A DNA stretch of 64,000 bases from Pseudomonas marvdashtae (GTDB lineage Bacteria > Pseudomonadota > Gammaproteobacteria > Pseudomonadales > Pseudomonadaceae): contig NZ_JABWQX020000001.1 of assembly GCF_014268655.2 (NCBI RefSeq), positions 1,394,001-1,458,000 on the forward strand, written 5' to 3'. The notes beneath the pieces are model-generated. The model was not told the origin of the DNA. It did no database searches and saw only the letters and a program-made list of their open reading frames with translations. This document shows, in pieces, positions 56,484-64,000 of the stretch (within the stretch, counting starts at the first letter, position 1; the number at the start of each line of letters is the position of its first letter). A program made the translations under genes and the position numbers.

Positions 56484-57194
56484 TTAGTAAAAAGGGTGGG
56501 CCATCTTCAGTGTGACCAGTCCGTCGCATTCACTGTTGTGACCCGAATACGCCGAGCAACTGTTGCCGCTGAGGCTCGAATCGCTGTAGATCAGGTCCAG
56601 GTCAATGCCTCTCCAGGGGCGGGAGATTTTCAACGACCAGTCGCTGAAGCTGCTGATGTAGCCATTATCCACAGACACCGGCGAGTTGAGCTGATGAGTG
56701 GTGTATTTGGCACTGATGCCAATGCCGAACGGCACGTTGCCGCCCAGGTCGGCAAACAGGGTGCTGTTCTGTTTGTCCGGGTCGTTGCTCAGGGCGGCGC
56801 CGAAGCGACTGCCGAGCAGGGTCAGGCCGCCATAGAATTCCTGGCTGTCGAGGGTATCGACGGTGGGGTAGCTGTAATGGATGAGGCCGACTTCATAGCC
56901 GAGGGTCTGGTCGAAAGGCTGTTTGAAACCCATGTAGGAATCGACTTCAAGGTCGGCGGACACCCCCGCGCTGGGCGACCACTGTCCGATGTACCAGCCG
57001 CTGTCGTGGCTCAGGTCCAGGCCGCCATGGAACGAACCGGTGCTCGATGGCGTGACGAGGCCCTGGGCCATGCTGCGGCTGGGCGTGGTACCGAGTTTAA
57101 GGTCGAAGTCACCGAGCTCGCGCTGGAACACCTGTCCCTGGACGAGAGGGCAGGCCAATAGGCTGGTCAACAGCACGACCGTGTGAATGCGCAT
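56484..57194 (-). CDS. TorF family putative porin
   Basis: A 236-residue protein with a signal peptide (about residues 1-20, ending VQG) and a predicted short beta-barrel. The start DFDLKLGTTPSRSMAQGLVT is close to the conserved N-terminal pattern of the TorF/TIGR02001 family (outer-membrane proteins often called porins). GYEVGLIHYSYPTVDTLDSQ and LKISRPWRGIDLDLIYSDSS are further strands. Two cysteines near the end (SCSAYSGHNSECD) may pair. Function unknown. GGAGTGAAGC precedes the ATG. Confidence 0.8.
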   Translation of the reverse strand: MRIHTVVLLTSLLACPLVQGQVFQRELGDFDLKLGTTPSRSMAQGLVTPSSTGSFHGGLDLSHDSGWYIGQWSPSAGVSADLEVDSYMGFKQPFDQTLGYEVGLIHYSYPTVDTLDSQEFYGGLTLLGSRFGAALSNDPDKQNSTLFADLGGNVPFGIGISAKYTTHQLNSPVSVDNGYISSFSDWSLKISRPWRGIDLDLIYSDSSLSGNSCSAYSGHNSECDGLVTLKMAHPFY

Positions 57195-57390
57195 GCTTCA
57201 CTCCATGAATAGCGAGGAGCAGGGAATCGTAACCAAGCTGAAACGCTTGAGCTAGAGAGGTGCAAGCATACCGGCGAATGCTCGACCGCGATGGCCGTTC
57301 GTCGATTTTTTTAGAGAGGGGGGTAAGCAGAGGGGTTCCAGTCCAAGCGCTTCGAGCGTCAAAGCGCTTTGGGACCAGGTGCTGCGGGAA

Positions 57391-57570
57391 TTACTTTTTG
57401 CCCAGGCTGATCTGCTTGGACGGGCCGAATGTCTGGCCGCTGACACCTTTGGCAATTTGCTGGATTTCACCGCCGGACTTGAGGAACGCAGCGATCTGGT
57501 CGTTGATCGACTCGCTGGTTTCAACGGCTGGAGCTGGCTTTGATTTGCTGTTGGATGCTTTTACGCGCAT
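57391..57570 (-). CDS. Small conserved protein, basic N-terminus
   Basis: A 59-residue protein. The start is probably the ATG at 57570 (MRVKASNSKSKPAPAVETSE), with an ATG at 57579 also possible. The rest reads SINDQIAAFLKSGGEIQQIA then KGVSGQTFGPSKQISLGKK. The basic, disordered first part followed by a single helix is seen in several small Pseudomonas proteins. I do not recognise a function. It lies in a 700-bp stretch otherwise poor in genes. Confidence 0.6.
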   Translation of the reverse strand: MRVKASNSKSKPAPAVETSESINDQIAAFLKSGGEIQQIAKGVSGQTFGPSKQISLGKK

Positions 57571-57907
57571 GACGACCATTAACCTGTAGATAATTAATTG
57601 GGCCAGGCATCGTACAGGAAATACTTGACAATTGCTTGGCAAATATCCTCCTGAATTATTATCGCTGAAACCGGAATATCGGCTGGGTTATCCGTATTTA
57701 TGACCCTAAGTCGCTGTTTTAAATAAGATCACCTGAGCAAGCCCAGCGCCGACGGGAAGCGACGCGAACCGTCGGCCGTCTGACGAATGGCCACGCCTTG
57801 GACGAAAACCCAGGAAAATCAAAGGCCGCGCGGCGAAGCTCGTCGTCGGCCACGAATCGCGCCGCAAAACCGGGTAGAATGCCGCCCACGCAATGAGGGT
57901 ATTGGAA

Positions 57908-58744
57908 ATGGCTTTAGTCGGGCGCTACAACAGTTTGCAAGTGGTTAAACATACCAACTTCGGTTTATATCTGGACGGTGGAGCGGACGGTGAAATCCTG
58001 CTGCCCAATCGTTATATCCCCAAGGATATTCCCAGCGAAGATGAAGACTGGCTCAATGTTTTTATTTATCTGGACAGCGACGACAAACTGATCGCCACCA
58101 CTGAAAAGCCGAAAGTCCAGGTAGGCGAATTTGCCAGCCTGAAAGTGGTTGAGGTCAACAGCATCGGCGTGTTCCTGGACTGGGGGCTGCCCAAGGATCT
58201 GCTGCTGCCGTACTCCGAAGAGAAGCGCCAGATGACCGCCGGCGAATATTGCGTGGTGCACGTCTACCTCGACAAACACACCCGCCGCATCACCGCTACG
58301 GCGCGCTTGGACCGTTATCTGGACAAGACCCCGGCCAACTATACGCCTGGGCAGGAAGTCGATTTGCTGGTGGCCGAAGCCACTGACATGGGCTTCAAGG
58401 CGATCATCAATAACAAGCACTGGGGCTTGATCCACAAGAACGAAATCTTCAAGTTCATGCGTGCCGGTAAAGAGGAAAAGGGTTTCATCAAGGAAATCCG
58501 TCCAGACGGCAAGATCAGCCTGAGCCTGCAGCCGGTGGGTCAGGAAGCGGCCACCAGTTTGAACGCCAAGATCCTCGCCAAGTTGCGCGAGAACAACGGC
58601 ACGCTCCCGGTCAGTGACAAGAGCGACCCGGTATTGATCACCAGCCTGTTTGGCGTGAGCAAGGGCAACTTCAAGAAGGCCATTGGTGCGCTGTACAAGA
58701 ATGGGCAGATTGTCATTCATGCGGATCGTATTGAGCTGACCTGA
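57908..58744 (+). CDS. S1-type RNA-binding protein, CvfB-like
   Basis: A 278-residue protein with tandem S1/OB domains and a C-terminal winged-helix end, as in CvfB. Visible pieces: HTNFGLYLDGGADGEILLPN (first S1), KVVEVNSIGVFLDWGLPKDL (second), ATDMGFKAIINNKHWGLIHK (third), then FGVSKGNFKKAIGALYKNGQ (winged helix). CvfB binds RNA and in Staphylococcus controls virulence; the Pseudomonas role is unclear. The ATG at 57908 has a better fit than 57893; GAGGGTATTGG lies upstream. Confidence 0.85.
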   Translation: MALVGRYNSLQVVKHTNFGLYLDGGADGEILLPNRYIPKDIPSEDEDWLNVFIYLDSDDKLIATTEKPKVQVGEFASLKVVEVNSIGVFLDWGLPKDLLLPYSEEKRQMTAGEYCVVHVYLDKHTRRITATARLDRYLDKTPANYTPGQEVDLLVAEATDMGFKAIINNKHWGLIHKNEIFKFMRAGKEEKGFIKEIRPDGKISLSLQPVGQEAATSLNAKILAKLRENNGTLPVSDKSDPVLITSLFGVSKGNFKKAIGALYKNGQIVIHADRIELT

Positions 58745-58755
58745 CCAAATCCCCG

Positions 58756-58785
58756 CGTGGCGAGGGCGCAAGCTCCCTCGCCACG
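58756..58785. repeat. REP element (single, diverged)
   Basis: CGTGGCGAGGGCGC-AA-GCTCCCTCGCCACG, with one stem mismatch (C in place of A at the loop-proximal side), 12 bases after the CvfB-like stop. Confidence 0.88.
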
Positions 58786-58798
58786 GTTGACCTTCGCT

Positions 58799-58949
58799 GT
58801 ATACAAAATCCTGCACCCTTAACATGCATTCGCGCCCCGTTCGTGGGCGTTTGCCCGCGCCTGCTCGACTTGTTTCGCCGCTGAACACCACGGTTTGTCT
58901 CGCATCCGGTGCCTATGGCACGCATTCTGCCTTGGAACCCGTATACAAA
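58799..58949. promoter_or_regulatory. Two GTATACAAA sites upstream of the NCS1 permease gene
   Basis: GTATACAAA occurs at 58799-58807 (inside TGTATACAAAA) and again at 58941-58949, 142 bp apart, in the region before the permease gene. TTGTATACAA-type palindromes are typical of GntR-family repressors. The 279-bp gap (58745-59023) otherwise holds a REP and no gene. Confidence 0.35.
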
Positions 58950-59023
58950 CCATGCCAGCTCCCGTGCGCAGTGTGGTGGACAATCAACTCGGGGGCTCGG
59001 CGGTATCCAAAAGGAGCCCCGCG

Positions 59024-60478
59024 ATGTCCGAGCAAATGCCCAACGGCTATAGCCCTCGTCTCTATAACGAAGACTTGGGCCCGCTGCCGCAGAAATGGAA
59101 TTGGTACAACATCTTCGCGTTCTGGATGAGTGATGTGCACAGCGTCGGCGGCTATGTATTTGCCGCCAGCCTGTTCGCCTTGGGCCTGGCGAGTTGGCAG
59201 GTGCTCATCGCGTTGTTGGGCGGGATTTGCATTGTGCAGTTGATCGCCAACCTTGTCGCCAAGCCGAGCCAGCAGGCGGCGGTGCCTTATCCGGTTATTT
59301 GCCGGTTGGCGTTCGGCGTGTTCGGGGCGAATATTCCGGCGGTGATCCGTGGCCTGATCGCCGTGGCTTGGTATGGCATCCAGACCTATCTGGCCTCGAG
59401 TGCGCTGATCATTGTGGTGCTGCGGTTTTTTCCTTCGATGGAAGTCTATGCGACGCAGCATTTTGCAGGTTTGTCCTACCTGGGCTGGTTTGGTTTCCTC
59501 GGCTTGTGGTTTGTCCAAGCGCTAGTGTTCTGGACGGGCATGGAGTCGATCCGTCGGTTTATCGACTGGGCCGGGCCGGTGGTGTATGCGGTGATGTTCC
59601 TGCTGGCCGGGTGGATCGTCTGGAAAGCCGGTTGGAGCAACATCAGTTTTACCTTGGCCGAGAAGTCGCTGTCCGGCTGGCAAGCGTTTGGCCAGGTCAT
59701 CGTGGCGACAGCTTTGGTGGTGTCGTACTTTTCCGGCCCAACCCTGAACTTCGGTGATTTCAGCCGTTATTGCCGGAGCATGTCTGACGTGCGCCGGGGA
59801 AATTTCTGGGGGTTGCCGGTAAATTTCCTGGCGTTCTCCCTGGTCACCGTGGTGATTGTCTCCGGGACTTTGCCGGTATTCGGGGAAATGCTTCACGACC
59901 CGATCGCTACCGTGGCGCGCATCGACAACGATGTGGCCGTCTTGCTCGGGGCGTTTGCCTTCGTGACCGCCACCATCGGCATTAATATTGTCGCCAACTT
60001 TGTGTCCCCGGCCTTCGACTTTGCCAACGTCGCGCCGAGCAAGATCAGTTGGCGCGCGGGCGGCATGATCGCGGCGGTGGCGTCGATTTTCATCACGCCG
60101 TGGAACCTGTTCAACAACCCTGAAGTGATCCACTACACCCTGGACGTGCTGGCGGCGTTTATTGGGCCGCTGTTCGGCATTCTGTTGGTGGATTATTACC
60201 TGATCAAAAAACAGCAGATCGACGTCGACGCGCTGTTCGACGACGGCCCGAGCGGGCGTTATTACTACAGTGGCGGGATCAACTGGACCGCCGTCAAGGC
60301 GTTGGTTCCGGCGACGCTGATGGGCGTAGCGATCACTTTCACGCCGCTGCTGCAACCGATGGCCAACTTTGCCTGGTTCACCGGATGCTTCCTCGGCGCA
60401 GTGTTGTATTTCGCCTTGGCGCGAGGTGAGCCGACGCCGCAGTTGGACAAAACCTACAGCCCCGCCGGCCAAGCCTGA
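59024..60478 (+). CDS. NCS1 family purine/cytosine permease
   Basis: A 484-residue permease with about 12 membrane segments. The N-terminus LYNEDLGPLPQKWNWYNIFA then FWMSDVHSVGGYVFAASLFA is typical of NCS1 transporters (cytosine, uracil, allantoin, hydantoin), and SYFSGPTLNFGDFSRYC is the TM6 signature. It is a cation symporter for a nucleobase-like substrate that cannot be named here. The ATG at 59024 has AAAGGAGCC upstream. Its stop touches the stop of the convergent MFS gene. Confidence 0.9.
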   Translation: MSEQMPNGYSPRLYNEDLGPLPQKWNWYNIFAFWMSDVHSVGGYVFAASLFALGLASWQVLIALLGGICIVQLIANLVAKPSQQAAVPYPVICRLAFGVFGANIPAVIRGLIAVAWYGIQTYLASSALIIVVLRFFPSMEVYATQHFAGLSYLGWFGFLGLWFVQALVFWTGMESIRRFIDWAGPVVYAVMFLLAGWIVWKAGWSNISFTLAEKSLSGWQAFGQVIVATALVVSYFSGPTLNFGDFSRYCRSMSDVRRGNFWGLPVNFLAFSLVTVVIVSGTLPVFGEMLHDPIATVARIDNDVAVLLGAFAFVTATIGINIVANFVSPAFDFANVAPSKISWRAGGMIAAVASIFITPWNLFNNPEVIHYTLDVLAAFIGPLFGILLVDYYLIKKQQIDVDALFDDGPSGRYYYSGGINWTAVKALVPATLMGVAITFTPLLQPMANFAWFTGCFLGAVLYFALARGEPTPQLDKTYSPAGQA

Positions 60479-61651
60479 TCAGCGTAGGGCGGTCTGGGCG
60501 CAAGGGTTTCTCGCGCCGCGTTTGGCGGGCCGCAGCAACAGACCGCCCGCCAACACCAAACCGCTGCCGGCGACGATCAGCGCCGGTTGCAGGCCGCCGC
60601 TGAAATGGCTGCTCAGCGCCGCCAGCAATGGACCGCTGAGCTGGCCTACGGCAAAGCAGGCGGTCAGCAGCCCGATGTTGCGCTGGGTCGCGTGGGGCGC
60701 CAGTTCCCTTGAACGCAGCACCATCAGTTGCATGCAGGCCAGGAACGGTGCGCCGCATAGGATCACGCCCAGGGCCAAGCCCACGCCACTGCCCAACAGG
60801 CAGGCGAATACGCCGGCGGCTTGCAGCCACAACGTAGCCATCAGCCAGCGGCTGGTGGTGCTCGGGTTCGGTCGACGCAGGCTCACCAGCAGCACCCCGG
60901 TGGCGGCCGCCAGGCCAAAGCAGGGCCAGAACAGATCCGCCTGCCACTGCCCGTGAAATTGCGCCGAAGCCATTTGCGACAGGAAAGTCGCCGGAATGAT
61001 GTAGCCGACGCCATACAAGGCGTAGACCACGCAGAGCCGGGCGATTGCGCTGTTGCTGGACGCGGCGATGGGCGCTGCGACCGTGGCCGTCGGTACGGGT
61101 TTGGGCAGGGCGGGCAGGATCACCAGCAACATCACCAGCGCTGCGCCGGCATACACCAGCCACAGGGTGTCGGATGTCTGGCCCAGCAAGTTCGAACCCA
61201 AGGCCAGCAAGCCTGTAAGAAAAATCCCCAGGCCTGGTCCGGCAAATACCAGTGCGCCGAGTCGGGGCCGTCCCGCCGCCGCTGCCAAAGGTTGGCTCAA
61301 CGCGGTAATCATCACCATCACCCAGGCACTCGCCACGCCGGTGCCGAAGCGCAGCGCCAGGTGCGGCCAGAACCCCCAGGCCCAGAACGACGCCAGCGTC
61401 AGTACTACGCACAGCCACAGGCCTCCCAATAGACGTCGCTGCACCTGTTGCGGACGACGGGCGAACATGGCATCCAGCGCACCGAGCAGATAACCCAGGT
61501 AGTTGGCGGCTGCAATCAGACCGGCGGCGGTCAAGTCGACCTGACCTTCGCCGATTAAATGAGGTAATTGCGGTGTAAGGGCGAAGCGGCCAATGCCCAT
61601 GGCCATCATCAGGGCAATGAAACTGGCGAGCAGGCGAATCAAGGGCGACAT
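60479..61651 (-). CDS. YbfB/YjiJ family MFS transporter
   Basis: A 390-residue, about 12-segment MFS transporter of the YbfB/YjiJ group. The first helix reads IRLLASFIALMMAMGIGRFA then LTPQLPHLIGEG, which is characteristic, and VVYALYGVGYIIPATFLSQM begins the second half. Substrate unknown. It diverges from the LysR gene at 61755 over a 103-bp region carrying a LysR-type operator, so it is the likely target of that regulator. It ends directly against the NCS1 gene. Confidence 0.88.
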   Translation of the reverse strand: MSPLIRLLASFIALMMAMGIGRFALTPQLPHLIGEGQVDLTAAGLIAAANYLGYLLGALDAMFARRPQQVQRRLLGGLWLCVVLTLASFWAWGFWPHLALRFGTGVASAWVMVMITALSQPLAAAAGRPRLGALVFAGPGLGIFLTGLLALGSNLLGQTSDTLWLVYAGAALVMLLVILPALPKPVPTATVAAPIAASSNSAIARLCVVYALYGVGYIIPATFLSQMASAQFHGQWQADLFWPCFGLAAATGVLLVSLRRPNPSTTSRWLMATLWLQAAGVFACLLGSGVGLALGVILCGAPFLACMQLMVLRSRELAPHATQRNIGLLTACFAVGQLSGPLLAALSSHFSGGLQPALIVAGSGLVLAGGLLLRPAKRGARNPCAQTALR

Positions 61652-61697
61652 GGTCGATCTCCAGCGTCGAGGCGAATGACCGTCAGGCTAGAACCGA

Positions 61698-61725
61698 TTG
61701 ACTTTCATTAAAAATGAATAATAGT
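61698..61725. promoter_or_regulatory. LysR-type operator overlapping a candidate promoter
   Basis: TTCATT-AAA-AATGAA (61704-61718) is a perfect T-N11-A-type inverted repeat. It lies between TTGACT (61698-61703) and AATAGT (61720-61725), a reasonable sigma-70 pair spaced by 16 bases for the LysR gene at 61755. Binding there would repress the LysR gene and could activate the divergent MFS gene. Confidence 0.5.
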
Positions 61726-61754
61726 GAGTAACTTGTTCTTTTTTGGAGAAGGTT

Positions 61755-62648
61755 GTGGAGTTCAGCCAGTTACGGATTTTCCAAGCAGTGGCCGAAGAAG
61801 GTTCCATCACCCGAGCGGCAGAACGCCTGCACCGGGTGCCGTCGAACCTTTCGACCCGGCTCAAGCAGCTCGAAGAGCAGTTGGGCGTCGACCTTTTCCT
61901 GCGTGAGCGTCAGCGTTTGCAGTTATCGCCTGCGGGAAAAGTCCTGTTGGACTATGCGACCAAGCTGTTTGCCCTGCACGACGAAGCCCATGCGGCGGTG
62001 CAGGGTGGCCAGCCGGCTGGAGATTTTGTGTTGGGTACCATGTACAGCACGGCGGCGACGCACTTGCCGGACCTGCTGGCCGGTTATCACCGGGCTTACC
62101 CGGCAGTGAACCTGCAAGTGCAATCGGGGCCGAGCGGAGAATTGTTGGAAGGCTTGCTCACCAATCGCCTCGATGCGGCATTGGTAGACGGCCCACTGGA
62201 GCTGGCGGGGCTGGATGGCGTGCCGTTGTGCGACGAGCGGCTGGTGCTGATCACCGAGGCCGATCATCCGCCGGTGCGCAGTGCGCTGGATGTCCAGGGT
62301 CGCGCGGTGTTCACATTCCGGCGTGGCTGTTCCTACCGGATGCGCCTGGAAGCCTGGTTTGCCCATGATCACGCAACCATGGGCCGGGCGATGGAGATTG
62401 AGTCGTACCAGGGGATGCTGGCTTGTGTGATCGCCGGGTCCGGGGTGGCGTTGATGTCCGAGTCGATGCTCGCCAGCCTGCCAGGCCGGGAACGGGTGAC
62501 GATGCATCCATTGGCCGAGCCGTTTGCCAGCGCAACGACCTGGTTGATGTGGCGCAAAGGCATGGTCGGAGCCAACTTGAACGCCTGGATTGAATTGCAA
62601 CAACAAGCCTGGCCGCGCGTGCCAATGATCACGGCGCAATCGGCTTGA
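61755..62648 (+). CDS. LysR family transcriptional regulator
   Basis: A 297-residue LysR regulator. The helix-turn-helix FSQLRIFQAVAEEGSITRAA then ERLHRVPSNLSTRLKQLEEQ is intact; the effector domain covers about 90-290. The start is the GTG at 61755 (VEFSQLRIF), with GGAGAAGG 4-7 bases upstream; the frame also opens at a TTG at 61743 but lacks a ribosome site there. It is divergent from the YbfB-type MFS gene, which it likely controls. Confidence 0.9.
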   Translation: MEFSQLRIFQAVAEEGSITRAAERLHRVPSNLSTRLKQLEEQLGVDLFLRERQRLQLSPAGKVLLDYATKLFALHDEAHAAVQGGQPAGDFVLGTMYSTAATHLPDLLAGYHRAYPAVNLQVQSGPSGELLEGLLTNRLDAALVDGPLELAGLDGVPLCDERLVLITEADHPPVRSALDVQGRAVFTFRRGCSYRMRLEAWFAHDHATMGRAMEIESYQGMLACVIAGSGVALMSESMLASLPGRERVTMHPLAEPFASATTWLMWRKGMVGANLNAWIELQQQAWPRVPMITAQSA

Positions 62649-62787
62649 ACTCCCGGGCTGGGATTTGGATCAATTCAGTAACAGATCATTGCAATCTGTC
62701 ACGAGCATTGCGTAGGACTTCGGACTATTATCAGTGCGAAGGGGCCACAGAAATCTGCCGCTCGCACCACCCTGAGGGGGCACCACG

Positions 62788-62916
62788 ATGAAAGAGAAAA
62801 TCCAGAACTGGCTTCACGACTTGGGTGTCGCGCTCGGCCTGATCGAACCGCCGATGCAGCCGATACCGATCCGCACCGACGACGAGCAACGCCGCCGCCA
62901 GCCGCGCCGCCGGTAA
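62788..62916 (+). CDS. Very small conserved protein (42 aa)
   Basis: A 42-residue frame, MKEKIQNWLHDLGVALGLIE then PPMQPIPIRTDDEQRRRQPR and RR, with an amphipathic first helix and a basic tail. GAGGGGGC lies 6 bases before the ATG. I remember similar short Pseudomonas proteins of unknown function. An inverted repeat (ACAGAT-N7-ATCTGT, 62681-62699) lies upstream, and a striking terminator follows directly. Confidence 0.65.
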   Translation: MKEKIQNWLHDLGVALGLIEPPMQPIPIRTDDEQRRRQPRRR

Positions 62917-62933
62917 ACCCACCTATTTTGGAG

Positions 62934-62990
62934 AGATCGCAGTCTCGGGCTGTTTCAATTGAAACAGCCCGAGACTGCGATCTTTTTTTG
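62934..62990 (+). terminator. 50-bp perfect palindrome with T-run
   Basis: AGATCGCAGTCTCGGGCTGT then TTCAA and its exact reverse complement form a perfect 25-bp inverted repeat (62934-62983) without unpaired bases, followed by T7. It terminates the small-protein gene at 62788-62916. On the minus strand no U-run follows, so it is one-directional. Confidence 0.93.
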
Positions 62991-63071
62991 TTTTGACGGG
63001 CTGATACAGGAAAAAAAAGGGCATGGCCACCGACGCCATGCCTCTCGAAGAAAACCTTTCCTACTGCTTGA

Positions 63072-64000
63072 TCACGCGGCCTTGGCCACCACATTCGAAC
63101 GTGGCGACAACAGGCTCACCAGTACAAAACTCACCAGCGCCACGCTCAGGCTGTAGTAGATCGGCGTGTTCGCGTCCAGGCCGTCTTTGAACATGAAGAA
63201 CAGCGCGGTCAGGAAGCCCAGCGACATGCTAGTGATTGCCCCGGCCGTGGTCGCGCGTTTCCAGTAGATCGCGCCGATCAGCGGGATCAGCATGCCGCCC
63301 ACCAGCAGGTTGTAAGCCAGGGTGAGGGCGCTGATCACGTCGCTGACCACCAGGGCGATGCCCAACACCACCACACCCAGCAGCAGGGTCGCGATGCGGT
63401 TTTCGTGGACGTCGCCGTCGCCGCTTTCTCGGCCCTGGCGCAGACGCGGCAACAGGTCCTGGACCACCGTCGTGGACGCTGCCAGCAGCCCCGCCGCGGC
63501 GGTGGACATCAGCGCCGCCAGCGCTGCGGCGATTACCAGCCCGCGAATGCCATTGGGCAGGCTGGTCTGCACCACGCTGGCGAAGGCGTTGTTGACGTTT
63601 TCCAGGTCCGGCAGCAACACCTTGGCGGCCATGCCGATCAGCGCACCGGCCAGGCCGTAGAGCACGCAATAAAGGCCGGCGGCAGTGCCGGCGACTTTCG
63701 CCACGCGTTCGCTGCGAGCGGTGAACACCCGTTGCCAGATGTCCTGGCCGATGAAGATGCCGAAGAAGTAGATCAGGAAGTAAGTGAGGATCGTGTCCCA
63801 GCCGATCGCGGTGAAATCGAAATAACGCGCCGGCAACGCCGCTACCATCGCATCCCAGCCGCCGGCGTCGACGATGGACATCGGCATCAGCAGGAACACC
63901 AGGCCAACGGTCATGATCAAGAATTGCACGATGTCGGTCAGGGTCAGCGACCACATGCCACCGATGGTGGAATACAGCACGACGACACCGCCGCCCACCA
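63072..64000 (-). CDS. Sodium:solute symporter family protein (partial)
   Basis: The C-terminal 308 residues of a sodium:solute symporter (SSS family); the frame runs off the right edge, so the N-terminal part is outside the window. Seven or eight membrane segments are visible, for example LTDIVQFLIMTVGLVFLLMP and IRGLVIAAALAALMSTAAAG, the latter part of the SSS signature, with LLAASTTVVQDLLPRLRQGR following. The substrate (an organic acid, amine or sugar) cannot be told. Confidence 0.9.
   Translation of the reverse strand, partial: VGGGVVVLYSTIGGMWSLTLTDIVQFLIMTVGLVFLLMPMSIVDAGGWDAMVAALPARYFDFTAIGWDTILTYFLIYFFGIFIGQDIWQRVFTARSERVAKVAGTAAGLYCVLYGLAGALIGMAAKVLLPDLENVNNAFASVVQTSLPNGIRGLVIAAALAALMSTAAAGLLAASTTVVQDLLPRLRQGRESGDGDVHENRIATLLLGVVVLGIALVVSDVISALTLAYNLLVGGMLIPLIGAIYWKRATTAGAITSMSLGFLTALFFMFKDGLDANTPIYYSLSVALVSFVLVSLLSPRSNVVAKAA

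Overview
The window is a 64 kb piece of chromosome from a Pseudomonas, most likely a member of the P. fluorescens complex. This rests on GC-rich coding, typical Pseudomonas gene neighbourhoods (rnd-ycgL, pxpABC, MoxR/VWA, azoR with a LysR gene, a PA3286-like KAS III, aceK, hrpA), and many copies of one REP/REPIN family built on a GTGGCGAGGGAGC / GCTCCC core, as is common in that group. I found about 60 intact protein genes, three gene remnants, no rRNA, tRNA, CRISPR array or prophage, and one gene cut by the right edge.

Layout. 1-5.5 kb: a chemoreceptor, a PhyH-type dioxygenase, a cupin, an AraC regulator, a DUF1508 protein, a LysR regulator and a 5-carboxymethyl-2-hydroxymuconate isomerase. 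5.7-12.8 kb: eptA, a methyltransferase, the coupled pair rnd-ycgL, a hydroxyacid dehydrogenase, a nitroreductase remnant, ycgN and a secreted M61-like protein that seems to lack the metal site. 12.8-20 kb: small housekeeping genes (DUF2892, SPOUT RNA methyltransferase, HNH nuclease, spermidine-synthase-like protein, cyclic-nucleotide-binding protein), the protease ptrB, a class II glutamine amidotransferase and DUF2937. 20-26 kb: an MFS transporter followed by the 5-oxoprolinase operon pxpABC, then a VWA/MoxR pair. 26-35 kb: DUF2442-HTH, DUF748, cysK, lpxO, two EamA exporters and aceK. 34.6-46 kb: hrpA, KAS III, an OprP/OprO-type porin, a DUF482 acyltransferase, an ABC exporter, ppiA and an alpha/beta hydrolase. 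46-52 kb: LysR, a small periplasmic protein, azoR, EamA, an MscS-type channel and a DEAD-box helicase. 52-55.5 kb is the most accessory-like part: a transposase 3-prime remnant, an antitoxin with a broken toxin gene, and small proteins. 55.5-64 kb: a DUF6279 lipoprotein, a TorF-like porin, a CvfB-like S1 protein, an NCS1 permease, an MFS/LysR divergent pair and a sodium:solute symporter.

Cooperating genes. PxpA, PxpB and PxpC form the ATP-dependent 5-oxoprolinase and are translationally coupled through ATGA overlaps. MoxR and the VWA protein probably form a chaperone-like pair. EptA and LpxO both remodel lipid A, from separate loci. The rest of the window is a mosaic of short transcription units separated by REP sequences.

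The observations I rate highest are a proline-rich leader ORF in a long 5-prime leader ahead of an EamA exporter (30.4-30.74 kb), the decayed toxin gene beside its intact antitoxin (52.95-53.54 kb), the C-terminal nitroreductase fossil next to a REP (10.75-10.93 kb), the apparent M61-like pseudoprotease (11.5-12.8 kb), and a perfect 50-bp palindromic terminator (62.93 kb). I see no large unknown gene system. All family assignments come from recognising protein sequence by eye; no database search was run.
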